From NCBI RefSeq assembly GCF_036884655.1, contig NC_088355.1:36795001-36859000 (forward strand): a DNA stretch of 64,000 nucleotides, written 5' to 3'. The notes below the pieces were generated by a model that did no database searches, was not told the origin of the DNA, and was given only the letters and a program-made list of their open reading frames with translations. Position 1 is the first letter of the stretch. Each line of letters starts with the position of its first letter. Below are positions 24,301-36,473 of the stretch, in pieces. Position numbers and translations under genes: made by a program. This DNA is from Musa acuminata AAA Group. Its lineage: Eukaryota; Streptophyta; Magnoliopsida; Zingiberales; Musaceae.

Positions 24301-27300
24301 GATAAACCTGTATATGTAATTCATAGTACAGTTACCGTTTTTGCTCATCATATCCTGCAATGTTTTCCCAGGATATTGTACCATCCCAGGGAAAGCTAGA
24401 AGTCTCATCAAGTCCATATACTCTCACACCCATGCCCTCTAGAGCAGACACTGATTTTTCAATGGAAGCCAGCTGTTTGGAATCATAATTATCATTTCTC
24501 TTGAATACATTTGGGTTCCTTCCTGATGATTTTTTAATATTACTCCTCTCGCCAGCTAACTTTAATGCACTAACCACAGCTTCAAGCTCTTTGAAACTGT
24601 AACTGCCTTGTTTAATAAACTCGATCTCCTAATAAGCAAAAGTTAAACAGGAACTTCAGAGACAGAGTAATAATTATTACAGGCATGCAAACACATAAAT
24701 AGAGGCCAAGATCAAAAGCTACTGACACAATATTCAGAATCTAGTAGAGTCTTGAATAACATGATGCAGAGATCACCCTCCTCCTTTTCTGAAGAACTAA
24801 GAGTTATTTGCCACGCAGCTGCACTGCAATAGTAATTCTATAAAGAAAGCACTTAAGGTAACAAATGAGATTTAACAAAAGTTGTAGGCAACATGGTTCA
24901 CCAGATGACCAAGCCACTCTTCATATGATTATAAGAAAACAAAAGAGTAGAAAGTATGAGAAGACCACCAATACTTGAATAATTTGGAAGTTAATAATAG
25001 GCCATAATATTTCCATGTATGCCAGAGAATAAATATAATACAACAACAACAACAAAACCTTAAGTCTCAATTGTTTGAGATCGACTACATGGATCTTTTG
25101 TCATTATTGAGATCTTAAAAAATCATATGTTTAGTTAAATTTAGTGTATTTAAATCTTTATTTATAGTTCCTATTAAAGTCTTTTTAGGTCTTCCTCTGT
25201 CTCTCCTCTTACCACTAAGATTAATTATTTTGATTCTTCTAACTACCGTATTTATAGATCTCCTAAGCACATGTTCATACCATCTTAAATCATTCTCTCT
25301 CATCTTATTCTCTATTAAAGTAAAACCTAGTTGTTCACGAATAAAAATATTCTTTTTCCTATCTTTCTTAGTAACTCCATGCATCCATTTCACATTCTCA
25401 TCTTAGTAACGCAAACTTTTTATATATGTTGTTTTTTAACTATCCAACACTCAAACTATAAAGCATTGTTGGCCTCGCAACTATCTTATAAAATTTTTCT
25501 TTTAATCTCAAAAGTATCCGGTGATCACACAAGACTTCTATCACCCATAATCATTTTAACTATCTTGTTTTTACTCGATAAACAATATCTTCATCAATCT
25601 TTTCATTTTGTTGAATCATTGATCCAAAATACTTGAAGTTTTTATTTAAAGGAATATCTTATCCATCCAATTTAACTGCAGTCTCCTATTCATTCTTAGT
25701 ATTACTAAGATTATATCTCATGATTCTCATATATTCAATTTTAGTCCTACTTAATCTAAAACCTTTAGTTTTTAAAAATTGCTTCCATAACTCAATTTTA
25801 TAATTAATTCCATTTAGACTCTCATCAACTAAGATAATATTATCAGCAAATAGCATACACCGGAGACTTCTATCTTGTAAATGACCAGTAAGCTCATCCA
25901 TTATCAATGTGGAAAGGGAGAGACTTAAAGTGGATTCTTAATATAAGACTTAAACATGATCTTTTAGTAACAAATGCTTTTTGAACTTCCTTCCACCACC
26001 ACAACTCTCTCTTAAAGCAACACCTCTACCTTTAGTCTCATTAAGGTTCTTTGTCAAGCTTCTAATCTTATTAATCATCATAGTCTAAGACTCTAAATAC
26101 TATTAATATTATCCCCATACAAGTTCAAAGTCACCACCCTTTTCATCCTCTTCTTAAAAATCTTAACTATATCATTTTTAAAATTTCACCATCTAGTCCT
26201 AATAAATTGTTTTAGTATCTTTTTATTCTTTCACTTTCTATAACAAATAACTAATACGGTCAACATATGTTGATTCATCAAACTTTCATTAGGTATAACT
26301 TTACATTTCTTACATATAATTTTATTTACCTTTCTAGTGAGAAAAAAAAAAGATTAACTACAGTTGAGACCACTCTTATAATATCTAAACGTTTATCCCT
26401 CTTATTAAAGTGAGTAATACAATTATAAGATCATACGAAATTGCAAAATCCAAAATCATACCATTATCTTCATTTCTCTCCCCATAATCAAAACCCCCCA
26501 TGTGGTTGTTTATATTCACCATATGTTTTCCCTATATGAACATGAAAAATTAAAGTTTTTCGATTATAGGTATTCCTTGAATGATATCATCTAAGCTTTT
26601 CAAATATTCTCTTTTGGTAACCCATTTTGAGGAGCATAAACACTAATGAAATTCAAAACATATTGTCCTTTGACCAATTTTAAAACTATAATTTTATCTC
26701 CAAATCATTGTACATATATAACATTGTTCTTAGGATCCTTATCAACAATAATTCTATACCATTTCTGTGTTTAACTTTTCAATTTTAAATTAAGTACTAT
26801 CAATCTCTTTGGTTTTTTTTTCCCTACCCACTTAGTTTTTTTATAAAGAAATAATATTTATTTTTTAAAATTTAATTAATTACTAAAATATAATATTTAC
26901 CAAAGTTATGGCCCTTGAACGCTGTTAGGGATGTGTTAGGATATTTATCAATTAAGATAAGGAACATAACAAAATAAAGCATGATGATTCAATAGAATTA
27001 ACTAAAATATTATTTTTTTTATCACTAATAAGCATTATAAAGAAACTAAAAAACTGAGGAAGCATTTTTAAGAGTGAGAATCAACCAAATATTGGAAAAC
27101 TATTTCTGCAACCAACAGATGATGTAAATTCAGATATGACTATAAAGCGGATACTAAATTCATAAGCTATATTTGTTTGAAATATATATGGACATGTATT
27201 AGATTCAGACACATATAAGTTCAAATTTAAATCAACTTCAAGTCTTCAAGAGAGTTATACATGTAAATATTACAAGCATCAAATTCATTACCGATCATAT

Positions 27301-30300
27301 TTCACAGTAACTGCTAGTTCCAATATGATGGTGCCAATTTAGAACATAACATATAGAATATATTATGGTTTATGTAGTTATATATTTGAAAAATATACAA
27401 GTAAACTTAAAGGCTGTTAGGGAGTCACTAGAGTGCTAAAGTTATGGCCCACATCTAAACGCATATATGGCTTGTAATTTACACAAATTTGGGCGCTTGT
27501 AGTCAGTTGCATCTTTGATTATTGAATCATTGATAGAAAACCAAAGTTCAAGCAGTTTTAAAATTCAAGTCCACGATGTTTATTGAATCATTAACAACAT
27601 ACTTCAAAATTGGCCCTTTGGGAATCCAATTGGATATCTTTTATAGAGGTTTATACCATGGACTGTCATATCACCCAACACATTAGGAAAGAGGCAATAC
27701 ATACCAGTTCAAGAGCTAGCCTAGACGCGAACCAACCCAAAATGAAAGAAACATAACGTGTATTCCTCATATATCAACCGATACTGTTGAAATTTAACAA
27801 TCAGATTAACACAACCCTCCAATGGTCAGATTGACCAATGGGATTGTTTTAGTCTTATGAAAGCACCTACATCTTCCCCTCTCACCCCCCCTCCCCCCCC
27901 CCACTCTTCCACGCACTCCAACTCACTCTCATCCTTGCTTTCTTTCTCATTCTTATTAAACTTGTTTAATCTCTAATTGACAATTAGTGAACATCAACCT
28001 CTTGATTTGGATAAAGGAGGGACTTGAACCCAAAGTCTGCAATTTGTCTTCTAATGAAATTTAGCTTTATCATGTCATGTTATTAGCATAAAGAATATTG
28101 GTAACTCAAGATTGATTACTGACTAATGATTAACTAAGACTCAATTACGAAGAATTAGCTTAGATTGACCATGTTTTTACATGATATACAAGCTTATTGG
28201 ATAAAGTCTTATTAATGCATGTCTAAGTACCAAATTTAATTTCAATACCAATAAATTGAATTAGCATAAAAAACCTAAACTATGGTTTTTTTTTTCCAAA
28301 TTTTGATGTATTTAATTTCAACACCAATAAATGGAATCCGATTGGATATCTTTTATAGAGGTTTATACCATGGACTGTCATATCACCCAACACATTAGGA
28401 AAGAGGCAATACATACCAGTTCAAGAGCTAGCCTAGACGCGAACCAACCCAAAATGGAAGAAACATAACGTGTATTCCTCATATATCAACCGATACTGTT
28501 GAAATTTAACAATCAGATTAACACAACCCTCCAATGGTCAGATTGACCAATGGGATTGTTTTAGTCTTATGAAAGCACCTACATCTTCCCCTCTCACCCC
28601 CCCTCCCCCCCCCCACTCTTCCACGCACTCCAACTCACTCTCATCCTTGCTTTCTTTCTCATTCTTATTAAACTTGTTTAATCTCTAATTGACAATTAGT
28701 GAACATCAACCTCTTGATTTGGATAAAAGAGGGACTTGAACCCAAAGTCTGCAATTTGTCTTCTAATGAAATTTAGCTTTATCATGTCATGTTATTAGCA
28801 TAAAGAATATTGGTAACTCAAGATTGATTACTGACTAATGATTAACTAAGACTCAATTACGAAAAATTAGCTTAGATTGACCATGTTTTTACATGATATA
28901 CAAGCTTATTGGATAAAGTCTTATTAATGCATGTCTAAGTACCAAATTTAATTTCAATACCAATAAATTGAATTAGCATAAAAAACCTAAACTATGGTTT
29001 TTTTTTCCAAATTTTGATGTATTTAATTTCAATACCAATAAATGGAATCCGATTGGATATCTTTTATAGAGGTTTATACCATGGACTGTCATATCACCCA
29101 ACACATTAGGAAAGAGGCAATACATACCAGTTCAAGAGCTAGCCTAGACGCGAACCAACCCAAAATGGAAGAAACATAACGTGTATTCCTCATATATCAA
29201 CCGATACTGTTGAAATTTAACAATCAGATTAACACAACCCTCCAATGGTCAGATTGACCAATGGGATTGTTTTAGTCTTATGAAAGCACCTACATCTTCC
29301 CCTCTCACCCCCCCTCCCCCCCCCCCCCCACTCTTCCACGCACTCCAACTCACTCTCATCCTTGCTTTCTTTCTCATTCTTATTAAACTTGTTTAATCTC
29401 TAATTGACAATTAGTGAACATCAACCTCTTGATTTGGATAAAAGAGGGACTTGAACCCAAAGTCTGCAATTTGTCTTCTAATGAAATTTAGCTTTATCAT
29501 GTCATGTTATTAGCATAAAGAATATTGGTAACTCAAGATTGATTACTGACTAATGATTAACTAAGACTCAATTACGAAGAATTAGCTTAGATTGACCATG
29601 TTTTTACATGATATACAAGCTTATTGGATAAAGTCTTATTAATGCATGTCTAAGTACCAAATTTAATTTCAATACCAATAAATTGAATTAGCATAAAAAA
29701 CCTAAACTATGGTTTTTTTTTTCCAAATTTTGATGTATTTAATTTCAACACCAATAAATGGAATCCGATTGGATATCTTTTATAGAGGTTTATACCATGG
29801 ACTGTCATATCACCCAACACATTAGGAAAGAGGCAATACATACCAGTTCAAGAGCTAGCCTAGACGCGAACCAACCCAAAATGGAAGAAACATAACGTGT
29901 ATTCCTCATATATCAACCGATACTGTTGAAATTTAACAATCAGATTAACACAACCCTCCAATGGTCAGATTGACCAATGGGATTGTTTTAGTCTTATGAA
30001 AGCACCTACATCTTCCCCTCTCACCCCCCCTCCCCCCCCCCACTCTTCCACGCACTCCAACTCACTCTCATCCTTGCTTTCTTTCTCATTCTTATTAAAC
30101 TTGTTTAATCTCTAATTGACAATTAGTAAACATAAACCTCTTGATTTGGATAAAAGAGGGACTTTGAACCCAAAGTCTGCAATTTGTCTCCTAATGAAAT
30201 TTAGCTTTATCATGTCATGTTATTAGCATAACATGTATTTACATGATATACAAGCTTATTGGATAAAGTCTTCTTATTGCATGTTTAAGTACCAAATTTA

Positions 30301-33300
30301 ATTTCAATACCAATAAATTGAATTAGCATAAAAAACCTAAACTATGGTTTTTTTTTTCCAAATTTTGATGTATTTTTCAGCCCTTTTTGGATTTATCCAT
30401 ATAAAAGTATAAGCTCTAAATATCAATTTGACCCAAGGACCAACACGCCTGGTCATCACAGCACCACAAACCATGATTTGTACTTTGTATAAGCTCTAAG
30501 GTGTCCAACTCTTGATGCTTTACTTGGTTAACAACCTTAAGAACTCACTATCTAATCCAATGTTCTTCCTTTACTCATTCAATTAGAAATATTATATGCC
30601 TAACTGGTAATGACTGATAAAAGATTTAGATAGCTTGTATCTAAGAGTAGATTTGTCCAATTAGATATATATCATGGTACCAACTACCAAGAACCATAAG
30701 AGGCGGAGGAGGTGGTGGTGGTGGGGAGGAAGAAAAGAAGAAGAGAAGAGAAGCTTAAGAGGTGCAGCATAAGGACATTACTTAACAACTCAGGTTAAAT
30801 GGTGTTCCTCGCTTTTCAGTTCAGCCTAGCCTTATATATTATATAATATATATATAGTACTTTAAGTAGACAATACATACATGATCACTTGTATGAAACA
30901 ATGTGAAAGTGTTTCTTAGTTGCTGGAGTCAATAATGCAGAGGTATGTGGTCCAAGATTCCGGGTCAAGACATACATTGATACAGAAGTTTCTGGGGTAA
31001 TTAATTCATACATGAAGATCCTGTTCCTCTAATGCTTTTACTTGGTGAAATAGTATTTGGGCCAAGCAGGTGCATAAGCATGGTGACTAGGCAAGAATGT
31101 GTATCTAACATATGATCAACATGGACAAAAAAGCAGACCAAAAATACCAAGCTATGATAGGTCACGGCAAAAGAAACAAGATGCAAGTCCAATCAGTCTC
31201 CGGCCACCATTATAATAGTCTACTTAAAAAAGGTTAGCCTGTGGATTTTTTAAAAAGGCGTTGCTCGTATAGTTCTATCTCTCAAGCCCACAAACTATTC
31301 ACTGAGGGTTTAACTTTAGGCAGTCAAACTTTTCCCCCAAGTAGGTGAATTAGTGGATAATTGGTGGCCTCAAAAGAACTATCTGAAGAGAAGATGTAAG
31401 TTGTGTTTTGGCCAAAATACATCATTTGTGCATCTTATTCTATTTCTACTCCTCTCCCTCATTACTTATACTCCACTCATTGTCTTCAAATTTGTGTACT
31501 ATTAACTTAATTGTTCATTCACTGCACACATGAAGGCCAACCTTGTGTGTTGTTGCTTGTTATAATATATTTGAGTTTTAATTAACCAGGCATTCATTGA
31601 TTAGTTTAAAATTTTTAATACAACAAAATTCATATCCCTTCTTGAGTAACATAGATCCTAAGACTTCATGATCATAGCGTCATGTCACCTTCTGTCTATG
31701 ACATAAATGTTGTTAAATGACTGCCATGTTGGACTTTGCAATTAAATACGTTTTTCATGTCTAGGACATTTCTGAACCTAAATTCAATTAAAATGCTTAA
31801 AAATTTTATCCTTTTTCTGCTAAGAAACTAAGTGTTCAGATTTCTGAACCAACATGTACAAGTATATTATGTACATAGGAAACCCTTTCTTGCATGTAGA
31901 TTATATACAACTTTTGAAAATATATTCTTCAAAACCAACAGGGAAGAACTGTAATATTAAAATGAAGCTCACAATATAAAAAACTCTGATTATTGCTTCA
32001 GCAAACCTGTCCCAAGCTCGTAATAACATTTCTGAGCCACCACCATAGTGCTCAGCCGTTTCACCAAGGTGCTTTACAATATTTACAATTAGGTGTGATA
32101 TCTCACATGCAGGAGGAACTATGAACTTGATTGTAACCTACAATATTTGGTGTGAACATTTTTTAGATTTTTGAGAACGATGTCAAAAACAGCAAAATTG
32201 TAATTCAAATTTACTTACAAAAATACATTCTATGAAATTACAAAATTATGAAGGTGATCGACATGAAACAAATGGATAATCAAGAGCAAGTATATAATTA
32301 TAAACAACACAACAGAGATGGAGAAGACAAATACAAGTTGCCAAAGATACAATAGCATCCAAAGAAGGTGGTGACCAACCATGATGATCATTAGCACAAG
32401 TGCGAGAGAAAAGAGAGTAGAAACAACTATTTTATAGCTGAAGCATAGAGTTTGTTTATCAAGTAAGATGGAACTCAAAGTGCACATTTAGATCAGCTAT
32501 TTCAATCATGTCTAGAGTTTAGTTTTCGCCTTCTTATAGGCTTGACGAGGCAGGGTATAGCGAGCAAGTGGGATCAGTTTTATGCTAGATAGCACTGTTT
32601 ACAGGTTCATCTCCTTTTTAAGTTCTTAAGATCAACTTATTATGCTCCACTTGGCTGGCAGGCAGAGCTCTTATTGAGAAGTCTAAAGAACAATGTCGAC
32701 CAACTGGATCAATTAGCTGATATCTAATCTAAAAACAAATTTTACTTAGCAGTTGAAAAATTCTTAAAAAGGATATAATAGGCCCATGACTTCCTCAAAT
32801 GAGTGACCCATGAAAGGTCGTACATCATCATTCATATGATTGACACATTTCTTTCTTAAGTTGAAGGTGTAAGAGTCTATGTGTGACTTGTCTTTACAAT
32901 TCGTGAAAAGAACATTATGGCTGAGTTTATGCTGTATGATGATTGACTAAATGGTAGTATGTTTCTTATTTTTCTTTATGCAACAGCATGGAACTCTGTT
33001 GTTACTCTCTCACACTTGTTCTATCTCCGTTCTCTTCTATAACCACTTGACAAAAATGACTTCTGCTGTTTCTCTCTGCTGCAGTGAATTAGTTGATGAT
33101 TATCTTAAGGACATGAGGCAAGCCCAACAAATTTTTTTTTTTCTTTGCAGCAAAATCATATTGTTTTTCAATTTAAACCCTTTTATTTTATTCCTAATAG
33201 CCAATTGGTCTATAGCAAAGCTGCCTGAACTCAACTTGGCTATATATTGAATAAAAATTTACCTCACTGGTAACATTAGCCCATACATTTTTTAGATCAG

Positions 33301-34812
33301 TTATGCATTTATAATTCTAGACACAAAAGAGAGATTCCAGTGCTGGCTTCAGCCAAACAATTAAAGGTTTTTTATGACCCAGCATTGATAGGTTGAATCT
33401 TATTTAAGCTTTATGATCCACTTAAAATTAGAATGACAATTTTTCTAATGACAAGAAGCTTTAACGCATGTTTTTGAGATTTTACATGACAAAATTCAAA
33501 GTACCTTAAGTTCTTGAAGCTTATAGAAAAGATGATAATGCAATTGAACCCAGAAAATTCAGATAATTAGGATAACTGGAGACAAAATAAATACATTTTA
33601 CTAGAACAATAAAGCAACAAAAAAAGGAAAAATTAATAATGTGCAATTTATTCAGTCCCACGAGTCATTCTCAACAATCTACTTGTCCTTCTCTATTTCC
33701 TATTTACTTAGCCCCATATAAGTATAAATTTTAATAGTAAAGTCAATCTTCAGTAGGTGGTATAAATTTGAATGGTGAAGTCAATGTTCAGTAGGTCCAT
33801 AATAAATGACATCCAGCAAATACTGGTTCTTGATTATTGGCATGACAGGATAATACAATTCATCATTTCCAGCCAATCTGTGCGATCAGAACTCCTTTTA
33901 GTGGCATTCGGAACAACGAGCATAGCAAAAGTACAGATTTTCAGGAAAGAATCGCATAGGTCAAAGAAGACGATAAAAGAAGCAACAACAACAATGCAAA
34001 AATCAAATTAACAAATGAGAAGTCTCGTGGCTACAGACGCCAAAGCTAAGCATAGAACGGGCAAACCCAGTGAACGAGAATGTACAGGGTGTGGGGGAGG
34101 GTCAGATTTGCAGCAACTCCTCCAACCAAAGCAAAGGATAAAAGCATCAAATACGAACCTTATTGCCCTTTGCAGAAACGGTAAAGCCCGGGTATGATCC
34201 ACGCTGCATTCCTTTGGTTCGCAGCAACTCCTCCAACCGCTGCTTTACTTGACGAACGATTTTATCCGCCCCACCAGAACCGGACCAGGAATCCTCCACG
34301 GCGTGGGGATTGTAATCCTCCTAACACCGAACCATGGCATCAAGAAACACGCTCGAAACCAAGAAACCAAGAAACCAAGAAGAGGACCTCGCAAATGTCA
34401 AGAAAGACGCACAGACCTCACTGGCGTCCGCGTAAGATATTTGCACCGCCCCGGCACCGAACGCGCCCATCAAGAACATGGCCGGCAGAAAAGAAGACTG
34501 ATAGAGCGGCCGTTCGGACGACGACTGGAATCGAATTCTTGAAAGGGTTCGGTGGTCGAACCGCGGCCCTGCGTTGCCAGATAAAAGCAAACAAAAACAA
34601 AATCAAGAAACGACCACAGGGCAGGTTGATGAACCCTAGGGAAAGGGAGTGAGCGAGAGGGAGAGGTGCGCACTCGAAGGATCAACGGCGGCAGCATCGA
34701 AGAAGCGGGAGGACGAGGAAGAAGAGGAGGTGCCAGGTGGCTTCGCGAGCCGTGAAATCCTCGTCGCCGCTCTTGAGATCATGGCGGCCGACGCTCTCAC
34801 TCCCCCCCGCAT
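15328..34812 (-). CDS. Organelle-targeted AAA-type ATPase, 14 exons over 19.5 kb
   Basis: Single-AAA-domain ATPase of a plant family without a name I can give; substrate unknown. Exons: 34812-34674, 34568-34417, 34320-34159, 32137-32007, 24823-24727, 24628-24336, 22878-22754, 21604-21561, 20121-19990, 19336-19259, 16966-16884, 16740-16618, 15626-15566, 15495-15328. All phases agree, giving 595 residues. The N-terminus (ISRAATRISRLAKP) is basic and Ser/Ala-rich, like a mitochondrial or plastid transit peptide. A hydrophobic stretch (FLPAMFLMGAFGAGAVQI) ending SYADA follows at about 75-95. The AAA core has Walker A GPPGTGKT across the exon 7/8 joint (K370), Walker B IIFLDEVD (D424, E425), sensor 1 AATNR (N468), arginine finger SRFD (R480) and sensor 2 GMSGRD (R524). 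A second ATG at 34782 in a strong context (GCCGCCATGAT) is an alternative start. Introns total about 17.7 kb. Confidence 0.93.
16967..19258. other. Intron 10 of the AAA-ATPase gene
   Basis: 2.3 kb of AT-rich intron between the exon ending ILSVILRQ and the exon beginning IDGFEQ. No coding sequence. A miR160-like stretch at 19204-19225 is treated as a separate observation. Confidence 0.6.
20122..24335. other. Introns 6-8 of the AAA-ATPase gene
   Basis: Three AT-rich introns (22879-24335, 21605-22753, 20122-21560) separated by exons 7 and 8. At about 23150-23460 there is a less AT-rich patch with a 92-codon plus-strand frame that I do not recognise; it may be a transposon fragment. Confidence 0.5.
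25036..26850 (-). mobile_element. Dead RTE-clade LINE inside AAA intron 4
   Basis: Minus-strand fragments of a non-LTR retrotransposon polyprotein. From 5' to 3' on its own strand there is an endonuclease-like piece near 26640 (FxSVYAPQNG, readable only by changing frame), then a reverse-transcriptase piece at 25907-25686 (MDELTGHLQD, CMLFADNIILVDES, KGFRLSRTKIEYM), then the C-terminal piece at 25393-25115 (MKWMHGVTKKDR, MRENDLRWYEHVLRR). The 3' end is (TTG)n, seen as CAACAACAAC on the plus strand at 25040, as in plant RTE elements. The catalytic box reads FADN where FADD is normal. Stops, frameshifts and missing sections show it is inactive. Confidence 0.85.
27632..30375. repeat. Tandem array: four copies of a ~712-bp unit
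   Basis: The unit starting GGATATCTTTTATAGAGG recurs at 27632, 28344, 29055 and 29771, so periods are 712, 711 and 716 bases. Copies 1-3 are nearly identical; most differences are single bases or changes in the length of a poly-C tract (CCCCCCTCCCCCCCCCC, longest in copy 3). Copy 4 lacks about 80 bases near 30232 and ends early near 30375. There is no open reading frame through the unit. The array lies wholly in intron 4 of the AAA-ATPase gene. Confidence 0.93.
30376..34158. other. Rest of introns 4 and 3 of the AAA-ATPase gene
   Basis: AT-rich intron sequence on both sides of exon 4 (32137-32007). A purine tract GGAGGAGGTGGTGGTGGTGGGG lies near 30702. Reading frames here are short and match nothing I know. 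Confidence 0.6.
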
Positions 34813-34899
34813 GGTTTCTTGGCGAGCGCGAGAGAGGTGTTTTCGCCGCGCTGCTTTCGGTTGGAAAATGGCGTGACCGAGTCCGATGACCCCCTCGAC

Positions 34900-35640
34900 C
34901 AAGAAACGTATAAATGAATAGCAGACCGACATATTCGTCGCCGAATCGTTATAATATTATAACGGACGTTCTAAACGCTACGCCGTATTTTGCGGGTATT
35001 ATGAAGCGATAATAGATATGAAATTTAATCTGTACTAATTTCATATCCATTAACTATTCAAATTAGCAGATTTTTTTGTTATAACGATTCAAATTATCAA
35101 TTTTTCTTTTTTACTTTGCAAACATAATTAAAGAGTATAGAAATTATATTATGTGTATTCTCATTTTGCATGGATTTGGGATGATATGAGCTAACTAAAA
35201 TCAAGCAATAACAATAATTATAGATATTCTCAATATCTATAATTATTGAGAATATCTATAATTACTACCTCAAAATATGCAAATATTTTGAAAAGAATAA
35301 ATGTAAATATAGCAAATATTTACTATATTTAGATAAATAATTTACAATCAATCAAATAAATCGATCGTGCAGTATAAGATACTTAAGATTTAATTTTTTT
35401 ATAAATATTTTATATATTTTTAAGTTTTAGTGAGAAGAGTGTAAAATGTGAAAAATATTCTTTGATATTTTTAGAGAGGGTAAGAGAAAATTATTAATTA
35501 TTTAATTTAGTTTTTAAATTAAAAAAATGAATATTAAAATATTAATCAAAATTTCCATGAAATCTCACATAAAGAATTTGATTTAAAAGAATCAAATCAT
35601 ATTAATCTTATAATAGCTTTATAGTATATTATTGAAGGTT
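34900..35640. other. AT-rich intergenic region
   Basis: Very AT-rich; no coding signal. It separates the start of the AAA-ATPase gene from the block at 35.65 kb and contains a perfect inverted repeat at 35216-35263. Confidence 0.6.
35216..35263. repeat. Perfect 19-bp inverted repeat with 10-base loop
   Basis: Arms AATTATAGATATTCTCAAT (35216-35234) and its exact reverse complement (35245-35263) flank the loop ATCTATAATT. It could form a hairpin, cruciform or miniature transposon remnant. Confidence 0.85.
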
Positions 35641-35644
35641 CAAT

Positions 35645-36181
35645 CTATAATATTTCTTTTGGTTTTAGAGGTCTTGTTTCTTCCCCAGCATCTACTGACC
35701 CAAGAACACAGCAAAAGGTAAATAGACCAACTGATAGAGATTCCTCGCTGTACTCGCCATCGATCCACCGCAAGCTACGAACAGTAGCCTTCTTCAAGCT
35801 GCTGCTGCTGCTGCTGTTCTGCGAGACCGCGAGCAAGAGAGGGTCGACGAATGGAAAGCATGATCGAATAAGGAGCCGACAGAGCACTCTTTTGAGTTCA
35901 GCTCGGACAGGGGTCAACAGATGGCTTCACGGAGATCGACAACTGTAGAAACTTCTAATCTTTGTTCGAGAGCTGTAGTAAATCTTCACCGATCGATGGA
36001 ACATAAAACTGAGGTCATTCCTTCCTTCCGCCACACAACTCAAAAGGGCGATGTAGAAGCCGACACGGAATCAGCTACGTTTCAACGGGGTTTTGAGGTG
36101 TCGCCGGTCTTCACCTCTAGATTGCCTGACTTGTTGTCCTTTGCTTGTTCTGACCGATCTCCTTCTGCATTCGGAACATAG
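35645..36181. other. GC-richer block of unknown nature
   Basis: A sharp change from AT-rich flanks to balanced, coding-like composition. It contains a 90-codon frame on the minus strand (35917-35645) and an 86-codon frame on the plus strand (35921-36181), arranged head to head, and a (GCT)6 tract near 35797. I recognise neither product. It could be a transposon or retrogene fragment. Confidence 0.35.
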
Positions 36182-36473
36182 ACTACGAAAGCCATCGTTT
36201 TCTCTGTAAATAACTTGTCGACGAAGCTAATCTTTGACCACGGCATTCATCACAATTATTATTATTATTTCTTTTTCTTCCGGATTTTTGCTCTGAACCC
36301 TATCGATTTGTTGCATGTCGATAAATGTGTTCATTGTATAAGCACAAGCGGAGGAAATCTGTGTGTGTCAATGACGATAATGTATGAATATACAAGTGAA
36401 ACAAAACAATACAGTATCAATGACAATGAATCAGTGGCTAAGAAAACAAAAACAGAAAACAAAAAACAGCTGA

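Noticed and set aside
28021..28050. tRNA-like phrase GGGACTTGAACCC in each tandem unit
   Set aside because: Resembles a reversed tRNA T-loop, but no acceptor stem or matching A-box arrangement could be found around it.
33772..34197. Short plus- and minus-strand frames just 3' of AAA exon 3
   Set aside because: They overlap intron 3 and the exon in the wrong frame; the exon frame itself (IVRQVKQRLEELLRTKG) is continuous with the rest of the ATPase.
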